Assembly (NCBI GenBank): GCA_040757065.1
Contig: JBFLXR010000013.1
Location: 1 to 64,000, forward strand
Direction of reading: 5' to 3'
Origin: JBFLXR01 sp040757065
GTDB lineage: Bacteria; Pseudomonadota; Gammaproteobacteria; Burkholderiales; Gallionellaceae
DNA: 64,000 nt
Below are positions 52,991 through 62,968 of this stretch, piece after piece. A program made the position numbers and the translations under genes. The stretch's first letter is position 1. Every line of letters begins with the position of its first letter. Below the pieces are notes generated by a model. It was not told the DNA's origin. It made no database searches and was given only the letters and a program-made list of their open reading frames with translations.

Positions 52991-54256
52991 ATGATGACGC
53001 AGATTACCGGTTGTCCCTCTGCAGTCGAGCATATCCGGCAATCGGTGGCTTATGCCGATGGACAATGGGTCGGGGAGGTGGACGACGTTCGGATTCGCAG
53101 CGTTTTCCAGCCGATATATAGCTTAGTACACTCTCGTATGGTGGGAGTGGAAGGCTTGATTCGCTGTGCGGATACGCAGGGGCAGGTCATTCCTCCTTTG
53201 GAGATGCTGGCCAGAGCGGATCGGGAAGAATCGAAGGCGGTTCACCTCGACAGGTTGTGCCGTTACCTGCATCTGAATAATCTGCGTGTACATGTTCCCG
53301 AGGCTTACTGGCTATTCATGAACGTCAGTGCGCGTACAGTGATTGCAGGCAAGAATTACGGCACTTACTTCGCCGAATTGCTGCATTGTCTGGACTTTCC
53401 CGCGCATCGTGTTGTGATCGAGATTCTGGAGGACAACATCCGGGACGAGCAGTTGTTGGCGTCGGCGGTGGAATACTACCGGGAGCTTGGCTGCATTATC
53501 GCTATCGACGATTTCGGTGCGGGCAATTCGAATTTCAATCGCGTCTGGCAAATCAGCCCGGACATCGTCAAGCTGGATCGTTCACTGGTTGTACGCGCGA
53601 AAACCGATGGCCGGACGTGGCGCGCTTTGCCGAGTTTGGTCGAAATGCTGCGCGAATCCGGTTGTCTGGTTCTGATGGAAGGCATCGAAACGGAACAAGA
53701 AGCCGTGATCGCAGTTAAATCCGGTGTGGATATGGTGCAGGGCTATTACTTCGCGCGTCCGAGTTTGCGGGCGGAACCCTGTCGCCCAGTGCCTGAGGCG
53801 ATGCGCCATATTCAGGGACAATTCATCGAGGCGACCCGCCACGCGGCGATTCATTTGGGCAGCCGTTTAAAACCGTATGTCGAATCGTTTCAATTCGTGC
53901 TGGATCGGTTGCGCGCAGGATACCCGTTCGAAGCATCGGTGGCGGAGTTGATGGGGTTGCCGCTGGTGAGCCGCAGTTACATGCTCGATCACGAGGGTGT
54001 GCAGCATTTAGAAAGCGTATCAGGACAGGCCTCATCAGAGAATGGACGATTCGACATCCTGACCAGAGGGGCTGGGGCGGACTGGTCTACCCGCAGCTAT
54101 TATCGACGGGCGATTCAGAGCCCGGGGCAGGTTCAGATTACAACCCCGTATTTGTCGGTGGCGGATGCGGATATTTGCATTACCTTATCCATCGCCGATA
54201 CTTTGAACGGGCAGGTACGGGTGGTGTGTTGCGATTTACGCTGGGAAGAGCTTTGA
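52991..54256 (+). CDS. EAL-domain cyclic di-GMP phosphodiesterase
   Basis: A 421-residue protein. The EAL domain spans about residues 35-260: VEGLIR in place of EAL-x-R, Asn in FMNVSART, Glu in VIEILEDN, Asp-Asp in IAIDDFGAGN, Lys in IVKLDRSL, Glu in LMEGIETEQ and Gln in VQGYYFARP. All metal and catalytic residues that I can place are present, so it should hydrolyse c-di-GMP despite the EGL variant. The C-terminal 150 residues are a PDC/Cache-like segment without transmembrane helices. It converges with the DUF4010 gene, stops seven bases apart. Confidence 0.9.
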   Translation: MMTQITGCPSAVEHIRQSVAYADGQWVGEVDDVRIRSVFQPIYSLVHSRMVGVEGLIRCADTQGQVIPPLEMLARADREESKAVHLDRLCRYLHLNNLRVHVPEAYWLFMNVSARTVIAGKNYGTYFAELLHCLDFPAHRVVIEILEDNIRDEQLLASAVEYYRELGCIIAIDDFGAGNSNFNRVWQISPDIVKLDRSLVVRAKTDGRTWRALPSLVEMLRESGCLVLMEGIETEQEAVIAVKSGVDMVQGYYFARPSLRAEPCRPVPEAMRHIQGQFIEATRHAAIHLGSRLKPYVESFQFVLDRLRAGYPFEASVAELMGLPLVSRSYMLDHEGVQHLESVSGQASSENGRFDILTRGAGADWSTRSYYRRAIQSPGQVQITTPYLSVADADICITLSIADTLNGQVRVVCCDLRWEEL

Positions 54257-54263
54257 TGCGTAC

Positions 54264-55526
54264 TTAGAACAAGGCGAGGCCGGTCGCTACGCCGACCGTC
54301 ATGGCACCGAATCCGGTGGCTACATGTTTAGCCAATTCTTTCCCGCCGATTGAAAACACGAGGCTGAATTTGAATGTCATATTGGCGACGAAGGCGAGTG
54401 TGATGGCGGTAACGGTCTGGTCGCCGGTCAGTTTCTGCAAGGAAAACAATCGCAGGCTGGAAAGGGTAATGGCATCGACATCGGTTAATCCTGAAACCAG
54501 TGCAACGGCATACACTCCTTTGCTGCCCGCAAAATCGGAGAGCCAGGCCGAGCAGAACAGGACGATTACGTAGAGCAGGCCGAATCCGAGCGCGGCGTGA
54601 ATTTCGGTCGGGTTGGATGAGTTGGGCAAAGGCAGGTCGTTGGCTGCCGAAAGTTTGCGCCAGTCCATCAGGGTGGCCACCATGCCGAAAGCCAGTCCCA
54701 AGCCGAAAACCGGCAGTAATTTCGGAAGAATGCCGGATGAAACCGCAGCGCTGACTACTGTTAAGCGTATTAAGACCACTTGGCTGGCGATCAGAATGAC
54801 GACGGCGGATAGCCGGGTGAGATCGGGGCTGTTCTTACAATGTTTTGCATAAACCAGCGTCGTGGCTGTGCTGGAAGCTAACCCCCCAAGAAAACCGAGC
54901 AAAGGCGCGCCGTAGCGATGTCCTGCCCAGTGTAAGGCCACATAGCCGCTCAGGCTTAGGCCCGAGATCAGCACGACCATCATCCAAGCGTGATGCGGGT
55001 TAAAAGCATCGTACGGGCCGTAGTTCTGATTGGGCAGGATGGGTAGGATAACAAACGTCAGAACCGAGAATTGTAGAATCGAAACCAAATCGCGCCGGGT
55101 AAGGCGTAAGGTCATGCCGCGCAACTCGGGTTTGAAGTAAAGCAAGGTTGTAATGCCGATGGCCAGCATGACGGCTAATTTGGATTGGTCGTACCAGACC
55201 AGCCCGCCTAGGCCATAACTTAGCAATAGTGCGGCCATGGTGGTGGTACCTGGATCATCATTCTCGGCAGGCTTGATGAGATAGACTGAAATAATCATCG
55301 CGCCTACAGCGATCAACCCTCCACCTATGACCCAAGTCGAACCGCTTTTTTCGGCCAGCATGGCCGTTACAGTACCGAACAGGGAAATGAGCGTGAAAGT
55401 GCGTAACCCCGCCTTTGCGGAGGGATTCCGCTCACGCTCTAAACCGATCAGCAAGCCGATGGCTAGGCTAGTAAGGAATTGCGGCAAAGCATCAATTCCA
55501 TTGCTGAGAGGGAAAGTCGTATTCAT
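54264..55526 (-). CDS. MgtC/SapB- and DUF4010-type integral membrane protein
   Basis: A protein of about 420 residues with some 12 hydrophobic helices. The N-terminal MgtC/SapB-like part contains LTSLAIGLLIGLERERNPSAKAGLRTFTLISLFG. The C-terminal DUF4010 part contains LGGLASSTATTLVYAKHCK and ALVSGLTDVDAITLSSLRL. The function of the family is not established; links to magnesium or acid stress come from MgtC proper. ATG 55526 is preferred over GTG 55535. It is read away from the capsule cluster. Confidence 0.85.
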   Translation of the reverse strand: MNTTFPLSNGIDALPQFLTSLAIGLLIGLERERNPSAKAGLRTFTLISLFGTVTAMLAEKSGSTWVIGGGLIAVGAMIISVYLIKPAENDDPGTTTMAALLLSYGLGGLVWYDQSKLAVMLAIGITTLLYFKPELRGMTLRLTRRDLVSILQFSVLTFVILPILPNQNYGPYDAFNPHHAWMMVVLISGLSLSGYVALHWAGHRYGAPLLGFLGGLASSTATTLVYAKHCKNSPDLTRLSAVVILIASQVVLIRLTVVSAAVSSGILPKLLPVFGLGLAFGMVATLMDWRKLSAANDLPLPNSSNPTEIHAALGFGLLYVIVLFCSAWLSDFAGSKGVYAVALVSGLTDVDAITLSSLRLFSLQKLTGDQTVTAITLAFVANMTFKFSLVFSIGGKELAKHVATGFGAMTVGVATGLALF

Positions 55527-55771
55527 ATAGGACACAGTTAATCGTGATCAGGCGCGAATGTGGCGAGTTGTGTTCTAATTCTATGCTTTCTTGAGAAGGT
55601 GAGGGAGTTATTATTTGCCTAAGAAGAGGAGGGGTAGGTAAATATGTTGTGGAGCTGTCAATATATCTTTAGATATAGTTACGTCGGCTTGGGGAAGCGA
55701 TACAATACGGAGTTAAATTGACTGAAGTCCGCCTGGGGCTGTTTGGGAAAGTGCGGGTAAGGGGTGTGGTG

Positions 55772-58072
55772 GTGTATAGACGAAAATTTGTAGAGAAGTG
55801 CTGGCTTGCGATTCTTGTACTAATTACTTCCGTGACATGTGCATCTGTCAATGTTCAGGTGAATGCTGAAGAATTAGGTGGCTCATCGTCGTCGGCTTTG
55901 CCGTTGAGTGATCCCTGTGCTAATACCCCCGAGGCAATCGGGTGCAATAAGGCCGCGATCGTGCTGGCAAATCAGAAGGCGCAGACTCAATCAAAAAATG
56001 TTAATGATGGGCAGCGCGATAATCCGCTAGCTAAAAATGTTTTTCCGCCAGAGCCACCAACTGAGTTTGAAAAATTTGTTGCTGAAACGGTAGCAACCCC
56101 GCTGAAAATTTTTGGGCAAAATTTATTCACTGATGTGCCCAATACATTTTCGCCTGTCGATAATATCCCCGTAACTTCAGACTACATCATAGGGCCCGGT
56201 GATGAGCTCGTTATCAAGGGATGGGGGCAAGTCGATATCGACCTCAGTGTTGTGGTTGACCGAAACGGCACGATTGCCTTGCCTCGTGTAGGCACAATCA
56301 ATGTTTCTGGTGTGCGTTACCGCGATTTACAGGGGTATCTGAAGCAATCAATTGGTCGGGTTTTTAGAAATTTTGAACTCGATGTTTCGCTGGGTAAATT
56401 GCGGTCAATCCAGGTTTTCGTAGTAGGGCGCGCTAAGCGCCCGGGTGCGTATACGGTAAGTTCACTGAGTACGTTGGTAAATACTTTGTTTGTATCAGGT
56501 GGGCCATCTTCCACCGGATCCTTCCGGTCTATACAAGTTAAACGTAACGGGTCGGTAGTTACTGAGTTTGACATGTACGATTTTTTGCTAAAAGGCGATA
56601 AATCGCATGATATAGCTTTGCAGCCTGGGGACGTAATTTTCATCCCGCCTGTTGGTGCTTTGGCGGCAGTTGCAGGCAGCGTCAATGCGCCTGCAATTTT
56701 TGAATTGAGAAAAGAAAGTGGGACGCTTGCTGAGTTGGTTGAAATGGCGGGCGGGCTTTCTACTGTGGCGAAAGGGGAGAAAGTCAGGGTTGAAAGAATC
56801 GATGATCGAAGAGTGCGTAAAGTCGATGAATTCTTACTTGATCAAGCCGGCTTGGCGAAGAAACTTAAAGATGGTGACGTAGTTCAGGTGGGCTCTATTA
56901 GTGGCCAGTTTGATAATGCGGTTACTTTACGGGGCAATGTCGCGAATCCGGGACGCTATCCGTGGCGCGAAGGAATGCGTGTGAGTGATTTAATTCCTAG
57001 TATGGATGCATTGATCGCGCCTGAATATTGGACTGAACAAAATAAGTTGGCCAAAGGTAATAAAGTCAGCAAGGATTCGTTACAGGCTCAATTTAAGAAT
57101 AAGCAAAACGAAATTAACTGGGATTATGCATTGGTGGAAAGGCTGGATAAGGTTCAAATGACCAATGTGCTGCTGCCATTTAACTTAGGGAAGGCGGTTG
57201 GAAATAAGGACCGAGAAAATGATCTGGTGTTGCAGGCTGGGGATGTGGTGACCATTTTCTCTCAAAGTGACATGCAGGTGCCCGTAGCCAAGAGAAGTGT
57301 TTATGTGCGACTTGAAGGCGAATTTAACCATGCGGGTCTGTACCGTGCACTTCCAGGGGAGACCTTGCGTCAACTGGTTGTTCGGGTTGGTGGATTGACA
57401 TCCCAAGCCTACTTGCTTGGTAGTGAGTTAACGCGGGAATCTGTTCGAGAAATTCAGCAAAAGCGACTGGATGAAATGCTGGATCGTATGGAGTTTGATC
57501 TGCACAGAAAAGGGGCGGATGCGTCAACGTCCGGGCTTTCTAAAGAGGATGCGGATGCAGCAAAGTCTCGTGTGGACCAACAGAGGCAATTGATAGGCAG
57601 AATGCGCCAAGTAAAAGCGGGCGGACGAGTTGTGCTTGATTTGCCAATGCGTGGGGCCACTGTTAACGATTTGCCAGACATCGAGTTGGAGGATGGTGAC
57701 CGTTTTTATGTGCCTATGGTGTCCTCAACCGTAAACGTCATGGGGATGGTTTATAACCAAAATGCCTTTATTTATAAGGCTGGTCAGAAAGTGAATGACT
57801 ATTTGGCGAAGTCCGGTGGGCCAACTCGGGATGGAGATGAGGACGACATTTACTTGGTGGGGGTCGATGGGCGCGTTTTGAGTATGCGAAATAGTGGTTC
57901 CATATTTGGTGGTGGTCTTGGCGGGTACGATGTTATGCCTGGCGCCACTATCGTGGTACCTGAGCGGCTTGAGAAATATAACCTCACTCGATCGGTTAAG
58001 GATTGGGTGCAGATTTTCTATCAGTTTGCTTTGGGGGTCGCTGGACTTAAAACCCTTGGGGTCATTCGATAA
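55772..58072 (+). CDS. Polysaccharide export protein with multiple SLBB domains (Wza-like)
   Basis: A protein of about 766 residues, first gene of the capsule/EPS cluster. It is exported (signal WLAILVLITSVTCASVNVQVNA). The polysaccharide-export domain reads SDYIIGPGDELVIKGWGQVDIDLSVVVDRNGTIALPRVG. At least four SLBB segments follow, for example VFVVGRAKRPGAYTVSSLST, VTLRGNVANPGRYPWREGM and VYVRLEGEFNHAGLYRALPGE, and a C-terminal hydrophobic helix. It is about twice the length of classical Wza, as in long SLBB exporters of Gammaproteobacteria and Betaproteobacteria. The start is uncertain: GTG codons at 55766, 55769 and 55772 follow AAGGGG, and a TTG lies at 55718. Confidence 0.9.
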   Translation: MYRRKFVEKCWLAILVLITSVTCASVNVQVNAEELGGSSSSALPLSDPCANTPEAIGCNKAAIVLANQKAQTQSKNVNDGQRDNPLAKNVFPPEPPTEFEKFVAETVATPLKIFGQNLFTDVPNTFSPVDNIPVTSDYIIGPGDELVIKGWGQVDIDLSVVVDRNGTIALPRVGTINVSGVRYRDLQGYLKQSIGRVFRNFELDVSLGKLRSIQVFVVGRAKRPGAYTVSSLSTLVNTLFVSGGPSSTGSFRSIQVKRNGSVVTEFDMYDFLLKGDKSHDIALQPGDVIFIPPVGALAAVAGSVNAPAIFELRKESGTLAELVEMAGGLSTVAKGEKVRVERIDDRRVRKVDEFLLDQAGLAKKLKDGDVVQVGSISGQFDNAVTLRGNVANPGRYPWREGMRVSDLIPSMDALIAPEYWTEQNKLAKGNKVSKDSLQAQFKNKQNEINWDYALVERLDKVQMTNVLLPFNLGKAVGNKDRENDLVLQAGDVVTIFSQSDMQVPVAKRSVYVRLEGEFNHAGLYRALPGETLRQLVVRVGGLTSQAYLLGSELTRESVREIQQKRLDEMLDRMEFDLHRKGADASTSGLSKEDADAAKSRVDQQRQLIGRMRQVKAGGRVVLDLPMRGATVNDLPDIELEDGDRFYVPMVSSTVNVMGMVYNQNAFIYKAGQKVNDYLAKSGGPTRDGDEDDIYLVGVDGRVLSMRNSGSIFGGGLGGYDVMPGATIVVPERLEKYNLTRSVKDWVQIFYQFALGVAGLKTLGVIR

Positions 58073-58082
58073 GTGTAGTGCT

Positions 58083-59033
58083 ATGACAGAAAATCAAACT
58101 GATAAATTAGATTCCAGTAATCTGGATGCGCATCATAATGGGATTAATTTCCTTGAATTGGCAATTCTATTCATAAAAAATGTTAAGTTGATTTTGGGCG
58201 TGACCCTTGCGGGCGGGGTTTTGTCCGCAGGGCTGTCAATGTTAATCCCCAATACTTTTACAGGCGTTGCAAAAATTCTCCCGCCGCAGTCAAACCAATC
58301 TAGCTCTGTTAATGCGGTCATGCTTGCACAGCTGGGGGGCTTGCTGGAGTAGGGGGGGGCTTTAGGTATGAAGGATCCGAACGCTCTATATATCACCATG
58401 ATGAAAAGCCGGGCCGTGACTGAAAAGATTGTTCAGCGTTTCGATTTGCAAAAAGCTTATGGCACTAAGACGTTGACCGACACTTTAAATGTACTCGAAA
58501 GTGTTAGCAGAATCGGTGCTGGTAAAGATGGGGTTCTTGCGATTGAGGTGGACGATCGTGTGCCTGAACGGGCGGCAGCGCTGGCGAATGCCTATGTGGA
58601 TGAGCTGAATAAATTTATGCAAACTTTGGCTCTTACCGAAGCAGCACAGCGCCGCAAGTTTTTTGAGACACAACTGAAATCCGCTAAAGATCGCCTAACA
58701 GATGCTGAACTGTTGTTGGACAGAACACCAAATACTAGCCTTCAATATATGGATGCAAGAAGAAACCTGAAATTTGAGGAATCTGTATATGAGGTGCTTG
58801 TTAAGCAATTTGAGATTGCTAAGTTAGATGAATCAAAGGATTCCCCCTTAATTCAGGTACTGGACAAGGCGATTACTCCTGAGAAGAAATCCAAGCCAAA
58901 ACGCACGGTCATTGTGGCTTTATCAATGACATTTGCTTTTTTAGTAAGTGTACTCTGGCTTTTTTTCCGAGAAAAATTTGTGAAGAGCGGGCGTTTGCAT
59001 GAATTGCGTATGCGTCTTGGGATAGAAAAATAA
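58083..59033 (+). pseudogene. Wzz/chain-length-determinant-like co-polymerase, interrupted
   Basis: The N-terminal part (NFLELAILFIKNVKLILGVTL, first transmembrane helix) reads to AQLGGLLE and then an amber stop at 58350-58352. The same frame resumes with GGALGMKDPNALYITMMKSRAV, a coiled coil, PLIQVLDKAITPEKKSKPKRT and the second transmembrane helix (IVALSMTFAFLVSVLWLFF). The family text here is LGGLAG-x-GGALG. It is restored exactly if the G6 run at 58334-58339 were G7 and the G8 run at 58352-58359 were G7, so two opposite one-base shifts in adjacent poly-G runs explain the stop. Intact length would be about 316 residues. It sets polysaccharide chain length with the exporter upstream. Confidence 0.82.
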
Positions 59034-59092
59034 TTTGGTAAAGTTTGTGCTGTATCGTTGATGCGGTGTTAATTAATGTTTCGGTGTGTTAA

Positions 59093-60375
59093 ATGATTAT
59101 GAATCTCGCAAACGCAAAAATTGGCGTTATTGGATTAGGTTATGTCGGTTTGCCTTTGGCCGTGGAGTTTGGCAAACATTACCATGTAATCGGTTTTGAT
59201 ATTAATAGCAATAGAATACAAGAGCTTAAATCTGGTGAGGATAAAACTCTAGAGGTGGCCGCAGATGAGTTAAAAGAGGCACTGAACCTCACTTATTCGG
59301 ACGATCTCAATGACTTGCGCGAATGCAACACATTCATCGTGACGGTTCCGACACCTGTTGATAAGCATAATCGCCCTGATTTAACCCCGCTAATTAAAGC
59401 AAGCGAAACGCTCGGTAAAGTCGTTAAGAAAAATGACGTGGTGATTTACGAGTCCACAGTTTATCCTGGTGCAACAGAAGAGGATTGTATCCCGGTAATT
59501 GAAAGGGTATCCGGGCTTCAGTTTAACATTGATTTTTTTGCAGGTTATAGCCAGGAGCGTATTAATCCAGGTGATAAGGAACATCGTTTTACAAATATCA
59601 AGAAAGTTACCTCAGGCTCTACTCCGGAGATTGCCGATTACGTAGATGCACTATATGCCAGTGTAGTAACCGCGGGTACGCACAAAGCCAGTAGCATTAA
59701 GGTTGCTGAAGCTGCCAAAGTGATTGAGAACACCCAGCGTGACGTTAATATTGCTTTGATAAACGAACTTGCTTTAATTTTTAATCGGATGGGTATCGAT
59801 ACCGAAGAGGTACTTAAAGCTGCGGGTAGCAAATGGAATTTTCTCCCTTTCCGCCCAGGTTTGGTGGGGGGGGGCATTGTATCGGTGTCGACCCGTATTA
59901 TTTAACCCATAAAGCGCAAGAATTGGGCTATCACGCTGAAGTTATTTTGGCAGGGCGCCGTATAAATGATGGAATGGGAGCATATGTCGCCGATCAAGTG
60001 GCGCGCTTAATGACTAAAAAGCGTATTCATGTTGTCGATTCAAAAATACTTGTGATGGGGCTGACATTCAAAGAGAACTGCCCGGATCTGCGTAATACCA
60101 AGGTTGTAGATATTATTAATGAATTCAAATCCTTTAATGCGCGCGTTGATGTGTTCGACCCGTGGATTGATGCAAATGAGGCTGAGCATGAATATAGTCT
60201 GCGGCCAGTAGATTGCCTTGAAGAGGGCAAGTACGACGCCATTGTGCTGGCTGTTTCGCATCAGCAATTTATCGATATGGGCATTGAGAAAATTCGCAAA
60301 CTTGGAAAAGAAAACTGCGTTATTTTCGATGTGAAATATCTGTTTTCCCCCAATTCTGTTGATGGGCGTTTGTAA
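59093..60375 (+). pseudogene. tviB: UDP-N-acetylglucosamine 6-dehydrogenase (TviB/WbpO type), frameshifted at a G9 tract
   Basis: The first part has NAD motif IGVIGLGYVGLPLAVEFG, the catalytic-domain block TVPTPVDKHNRPDL and YSQERINPGD, and reads to KWNFLPFRPGLVGG. The frame then shifts. The next frame continues with GGHCIGVDPYYLTHKAQELGYH, where Cys is the catalytic thiol, and runs to the end of a normal C-terminal domain (VMGLTFKENCPDLRNTKV). The shift is at a run of nine G (59866-59874), where seven would keep the frame. The repaired enzyme would be about 426 residues and would oxidise UDP-GlcNAc or UDP-GalNAc to the uronic acid. Its stop overlaps the epimerase ATG. It may be phase-variable or a sequencing error. 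Confidence 0.85.
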
Positions 60376-61457
60376 TGTCGGCTGCTCAACGATATGAAGA
60401 AATTTGTGCTTATCTTTCAAAAAATAAGCATACATGGCTGGTGACGGGAGTCGCAGGCTTTATTGGGAGTAATCTTCTAGAAGCACTGCTTAAGTTAAAT
60501 CAACGCGTTGTTGGTTTGGATAATTTTGCGACTGGTTTCCAGAAAAACTTGGACGAAGTAAGAGGTCTGGTTAGCCAAGATCAATGGTCTAATTTTTATT
60601 TTATTGAGGGTGATATCCGGGAATTGGAGCATTGCAGGAAAGCGATGACTTGGCTAAGAGCTACTGCGGCCAGCTTGGACGAGGCTCATCCCGTGGACTA
60701 CGTTCTCCATGAGGCAGCACTCGGCTCAGTGCCGCGATCAATTGAAAACCCGATCAATACCAACGAAACTAATATCTCAGGATTCCTGAATATGTTGGTT
60801 GCGGCACGTGATGCAAAGGTTAAACGGTTCGTTTATGCGGCTTCCAGCTCTACCTATGGAGATCACCCAGCGCTGCCTAAAGTTGAAGCCAATATCGGCA
60901 AACCGCTTTCGCCTTATGCCGTAACTAAATATGTCAACGAGTTATATGCGGAGGTGTTTGCACGTACCTATGATTTCAAAACAATAGGATTGCGTTACTT
61001 CAACGTGTTTGGTAAACGGCAAAACCCGAATGGTGCGTATGCAGCGGTAATCCCAAAGTGGATAGCCTCGCTCATCAAAAACGAGCCCGTTTACATCAAT
61101 GGCGATGGCGAGACCAGCCGCGATTTCTGCTACATAGATAACGTTGTGCAGATTAACCTGCTCGCCGCGACGACTGAAAATTCAGAAGCTAGCAATCATG
61201 TCTATAACACAGCGGTCGGTGATCGCACAACATTGAATCAGCTGTATGAGAATCTACGTGTAAATTTGTCAACGCAGCACCCCCATCTCAATGATGCTAA
61301 GCCAATCTATCGAGATTTCCGGTCGGGTGATGTAAGACATTCACTAGCGGATATTTCCAAAGCAAATAGCTTGCTTGGGTATATTCCTCAGTACCGAGTG
61401 GGAGAAGGGCTGAAAGCGGCAATGAATTGGTATCAAGAGCATATATTAGAAAATTAA
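60375..61457 (+). CDS. tviC: UDP-N-acetylglucosamine(-uronate) 4-epimerase (TviC/WbpP type)
   Basis: A 360-residue extended short-chain dehydrogenase. The NAD motif is WLVTGVAGFIGSNLLEALL, the catalytic Ser is in YAASSSTYGD and Tyr-x3-Lys is in LSPYAVTKYVNELYA. The long N-terminus and LHEAALGSVPRSIENP are typical of WbpP/TviC. It interconverts UDP-GlcNAc(A) and UDP-GalNAc(A). Together with the dehydrogenase it overlaps, it should yield UDP-GalNAcA for the exported polymer. Confidence 0.93.
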   Translation: MSAAQRYEEICAYLSKNKHTWLVTGVAGFIGSNLLEALLKLNQRVVGLDNFATGFQKNLDEVRGLVSQDQWSNFYFIEGDIRELEHCRKAMTWLRATAASLDEAHPVDYVLHEAALGSVPRSIENPINTNETNISGFLNMLVAARDAKVKRFVYAASSSTYGDHPALPKVEANIGKPLSPYAVTKYVNELYAEVFARTYDFKTIGLRYFNVFGKRQNPNGAYAAVIPKWIASLIKNEPVYINGDGETSRDFCYIDNVVQINLLAATTENSEASNHVYNTAVGDRTTLNQLYENLRVNLSTQHPHLNDAKPIYRDFRSGDVRHSLADISKANSLLGYIPQYRVGEGLKAAMNWYQEHILEN

Positions 61458-61459
61458 CT

Positions 61460-62965
61460 GTGTCGGAAAAGAATACTTACGGTCAGATACTGAAGTCCTC
61501 TTCCGTAATGGGTGGAGCTGCGGTCGTTACCATGATAGTTGGTATGGTAAAAACCAAATTTGCAGCGGTTTTAATTGGGGCGGCTGGTGTGGGTTTGCTC
61601 GCTAGCTATACCGCTATTCAAGGGTTGATTCAAACCTTGGCTGGACTAGGAATTAATTCTAGTGGTGTGAGGGATGTTGCAGCTGCCGTAGCTAAAGGTG
61701 ACCAAGAGGCCATAGGTCGGGCAGTTAAAACCTTACGACGCATGTGCTGGTTAACTGGCATATTGGGTATGCTTACGGTTGCTGCGCTAAGCCCGTTGAT
61801 TGGTCAGATAACGTTTGGCTCAGGCGAGAATAATCTAGAAATTGCCGCTCTGGGGTGGATTGTCTTGTTTGTCAATGTTAGTGGAGGGAAATTAGCATTA
61901 ATGCAGGGTTTCAGACGCATTGGTGATGTCGCTCGTGTCAATATTATTTCTGCGGTGACTGGCGCATTACTAAGCACAGTATTTTACTTTTGGCTGGGGA
62001 TGAGAGGTATTGTCCCAGCCTTAATAATTTCAGCTGGTGTGCAGCTCATCGTATCATGGCATTATGCTAAACGTATTTCTATGCCAGAAGTAGACATGAC
62101 TTGGCAAGAAAGTCTCAAGGAGGCTGGCAGCATGGTGCGATTAGGCATAGCCATGATGTGGACTGGATTGCTCAGTGGTTTGGTTAGTTATGCTACTGTT
62201 TTAATGATAAAAAACCAGTTTGATTTGCATGCTGTAGGTCTTTATAGCGCCGCATTTGCGCTTTCTGGTATGTTTGTTAATTTTGTTTTACAGGCGATGG
62301 GGGCTGATTTTTACCCAAGGCTAGTTGGGGTGGCGCACGACAAAGTCGTTATGAACAGAATAGTCAATGAGCAGACCGAAATTGGTTTACTTCTTTCGGT
62401 ACCTGGTATCCTGGCAACATTACTCTTGGCGCCATGGATTATTCAATCGTTTTATGCTAAGGAGTTTATACCTGCGGTTGATCTTTTACGTTGGTTTACT
62501 GTCGGGTGCTTAGGGCAGGTCATTGCATGGCCATTGGGATTTGTAATGCTGGCGCTTGGTAAGGGGAGATGGTTTGTTTTTACTGAAACGACTGGAAGGC
62601 TATTTCAGCTGCTATTAATTTTTTTGATGCTCAATTACGTCGGTTTTGTAGGTGTAGCTGTTGCCTTGCTACTTTTATATATTTTTTACACCACCATAGT
62701 TTATATTGTTGCAAAAAAACTCACAGGATTTACGTGGTCTGTATCAGTAAAAAGAACCCTGTTAATATCCATCATATTGATTGCATTGATCAGTTTGCTA
62801 TTTTCTGTGTTAAATTCTGGCGGTAGATTGTTAGTGAGTTTTGTTTTATTGCCGATTATTTCAGTCTATAGTCTGCGCAGGTTGATTAATTGTATCGGGA
62901 TTGAGCATCGCATTGTGCAAGCGGCACTTAGGTTTCCAGGCGTACGTGCTATTTGTGGTTTCTAG
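61460..62965 (+). CDS. wzx: Wzx-type O-antigen/EPS flippase
   Basis: A 501-residue polytopic protein from GTG 61460, two bases after the epimerase stop. About 12-14 hydrophobic helices are visible, with the polysaccharide-transporter N-terminus KSSSVMGGAAVVTMIVGMVKTKFAAVLIGAAGVGLL. It should move lipid-linked repeat units to the periplasmic face. Base composition falls from here on (more A and T), as is usual for O-unit genes acquired horizontally. No polymerase (wzy) is seen within the window. Confidence 0.87.
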   Translation: MSEKNTYGQILKSSSVMGGAAVVTMIVGMVKTKFAAVLIGAAGVGLLASYTAIQGLIQTLAGLGINSSGVRDVAAAVAKGDQEAIGRAVKTLRRMCWLTGILGMLTVAALSPLIGQITFGSGENNLEIAALGWIVLFVNVSGGKLALMQGFRRIGDVARVNIISAVTGALLSTVFYFWLGMRGIVPALIISAGVQLIVSWHYAKRISMPEVDMTWQESLKEAGSMVRLGIAMMWTGLLSGLVSYATVLMIKNQFDLHAVGLYSAAFALSGMFVNFVLQAMGADFYPRLVGVAHDKVVMNRIVNEQTEIGLLLSVPGILATLLLAPWIIQSFYAKEFIPAVDLLRWFTVGCLGQVIAWPLGFVMLALGKGRWFVFTETTGRLFQLLLIFLMLNYVGFVGVAVALLLLYIFYTTIVYIVAKKLTGFTWSVSVKRTLLISIILIALISLLFSVLNSGGRLLVSFVLLPIISVYSLRRLINCIGIEHRIVQAALRFPGVRAICGF

Positions 62966-62968
62966 GAA

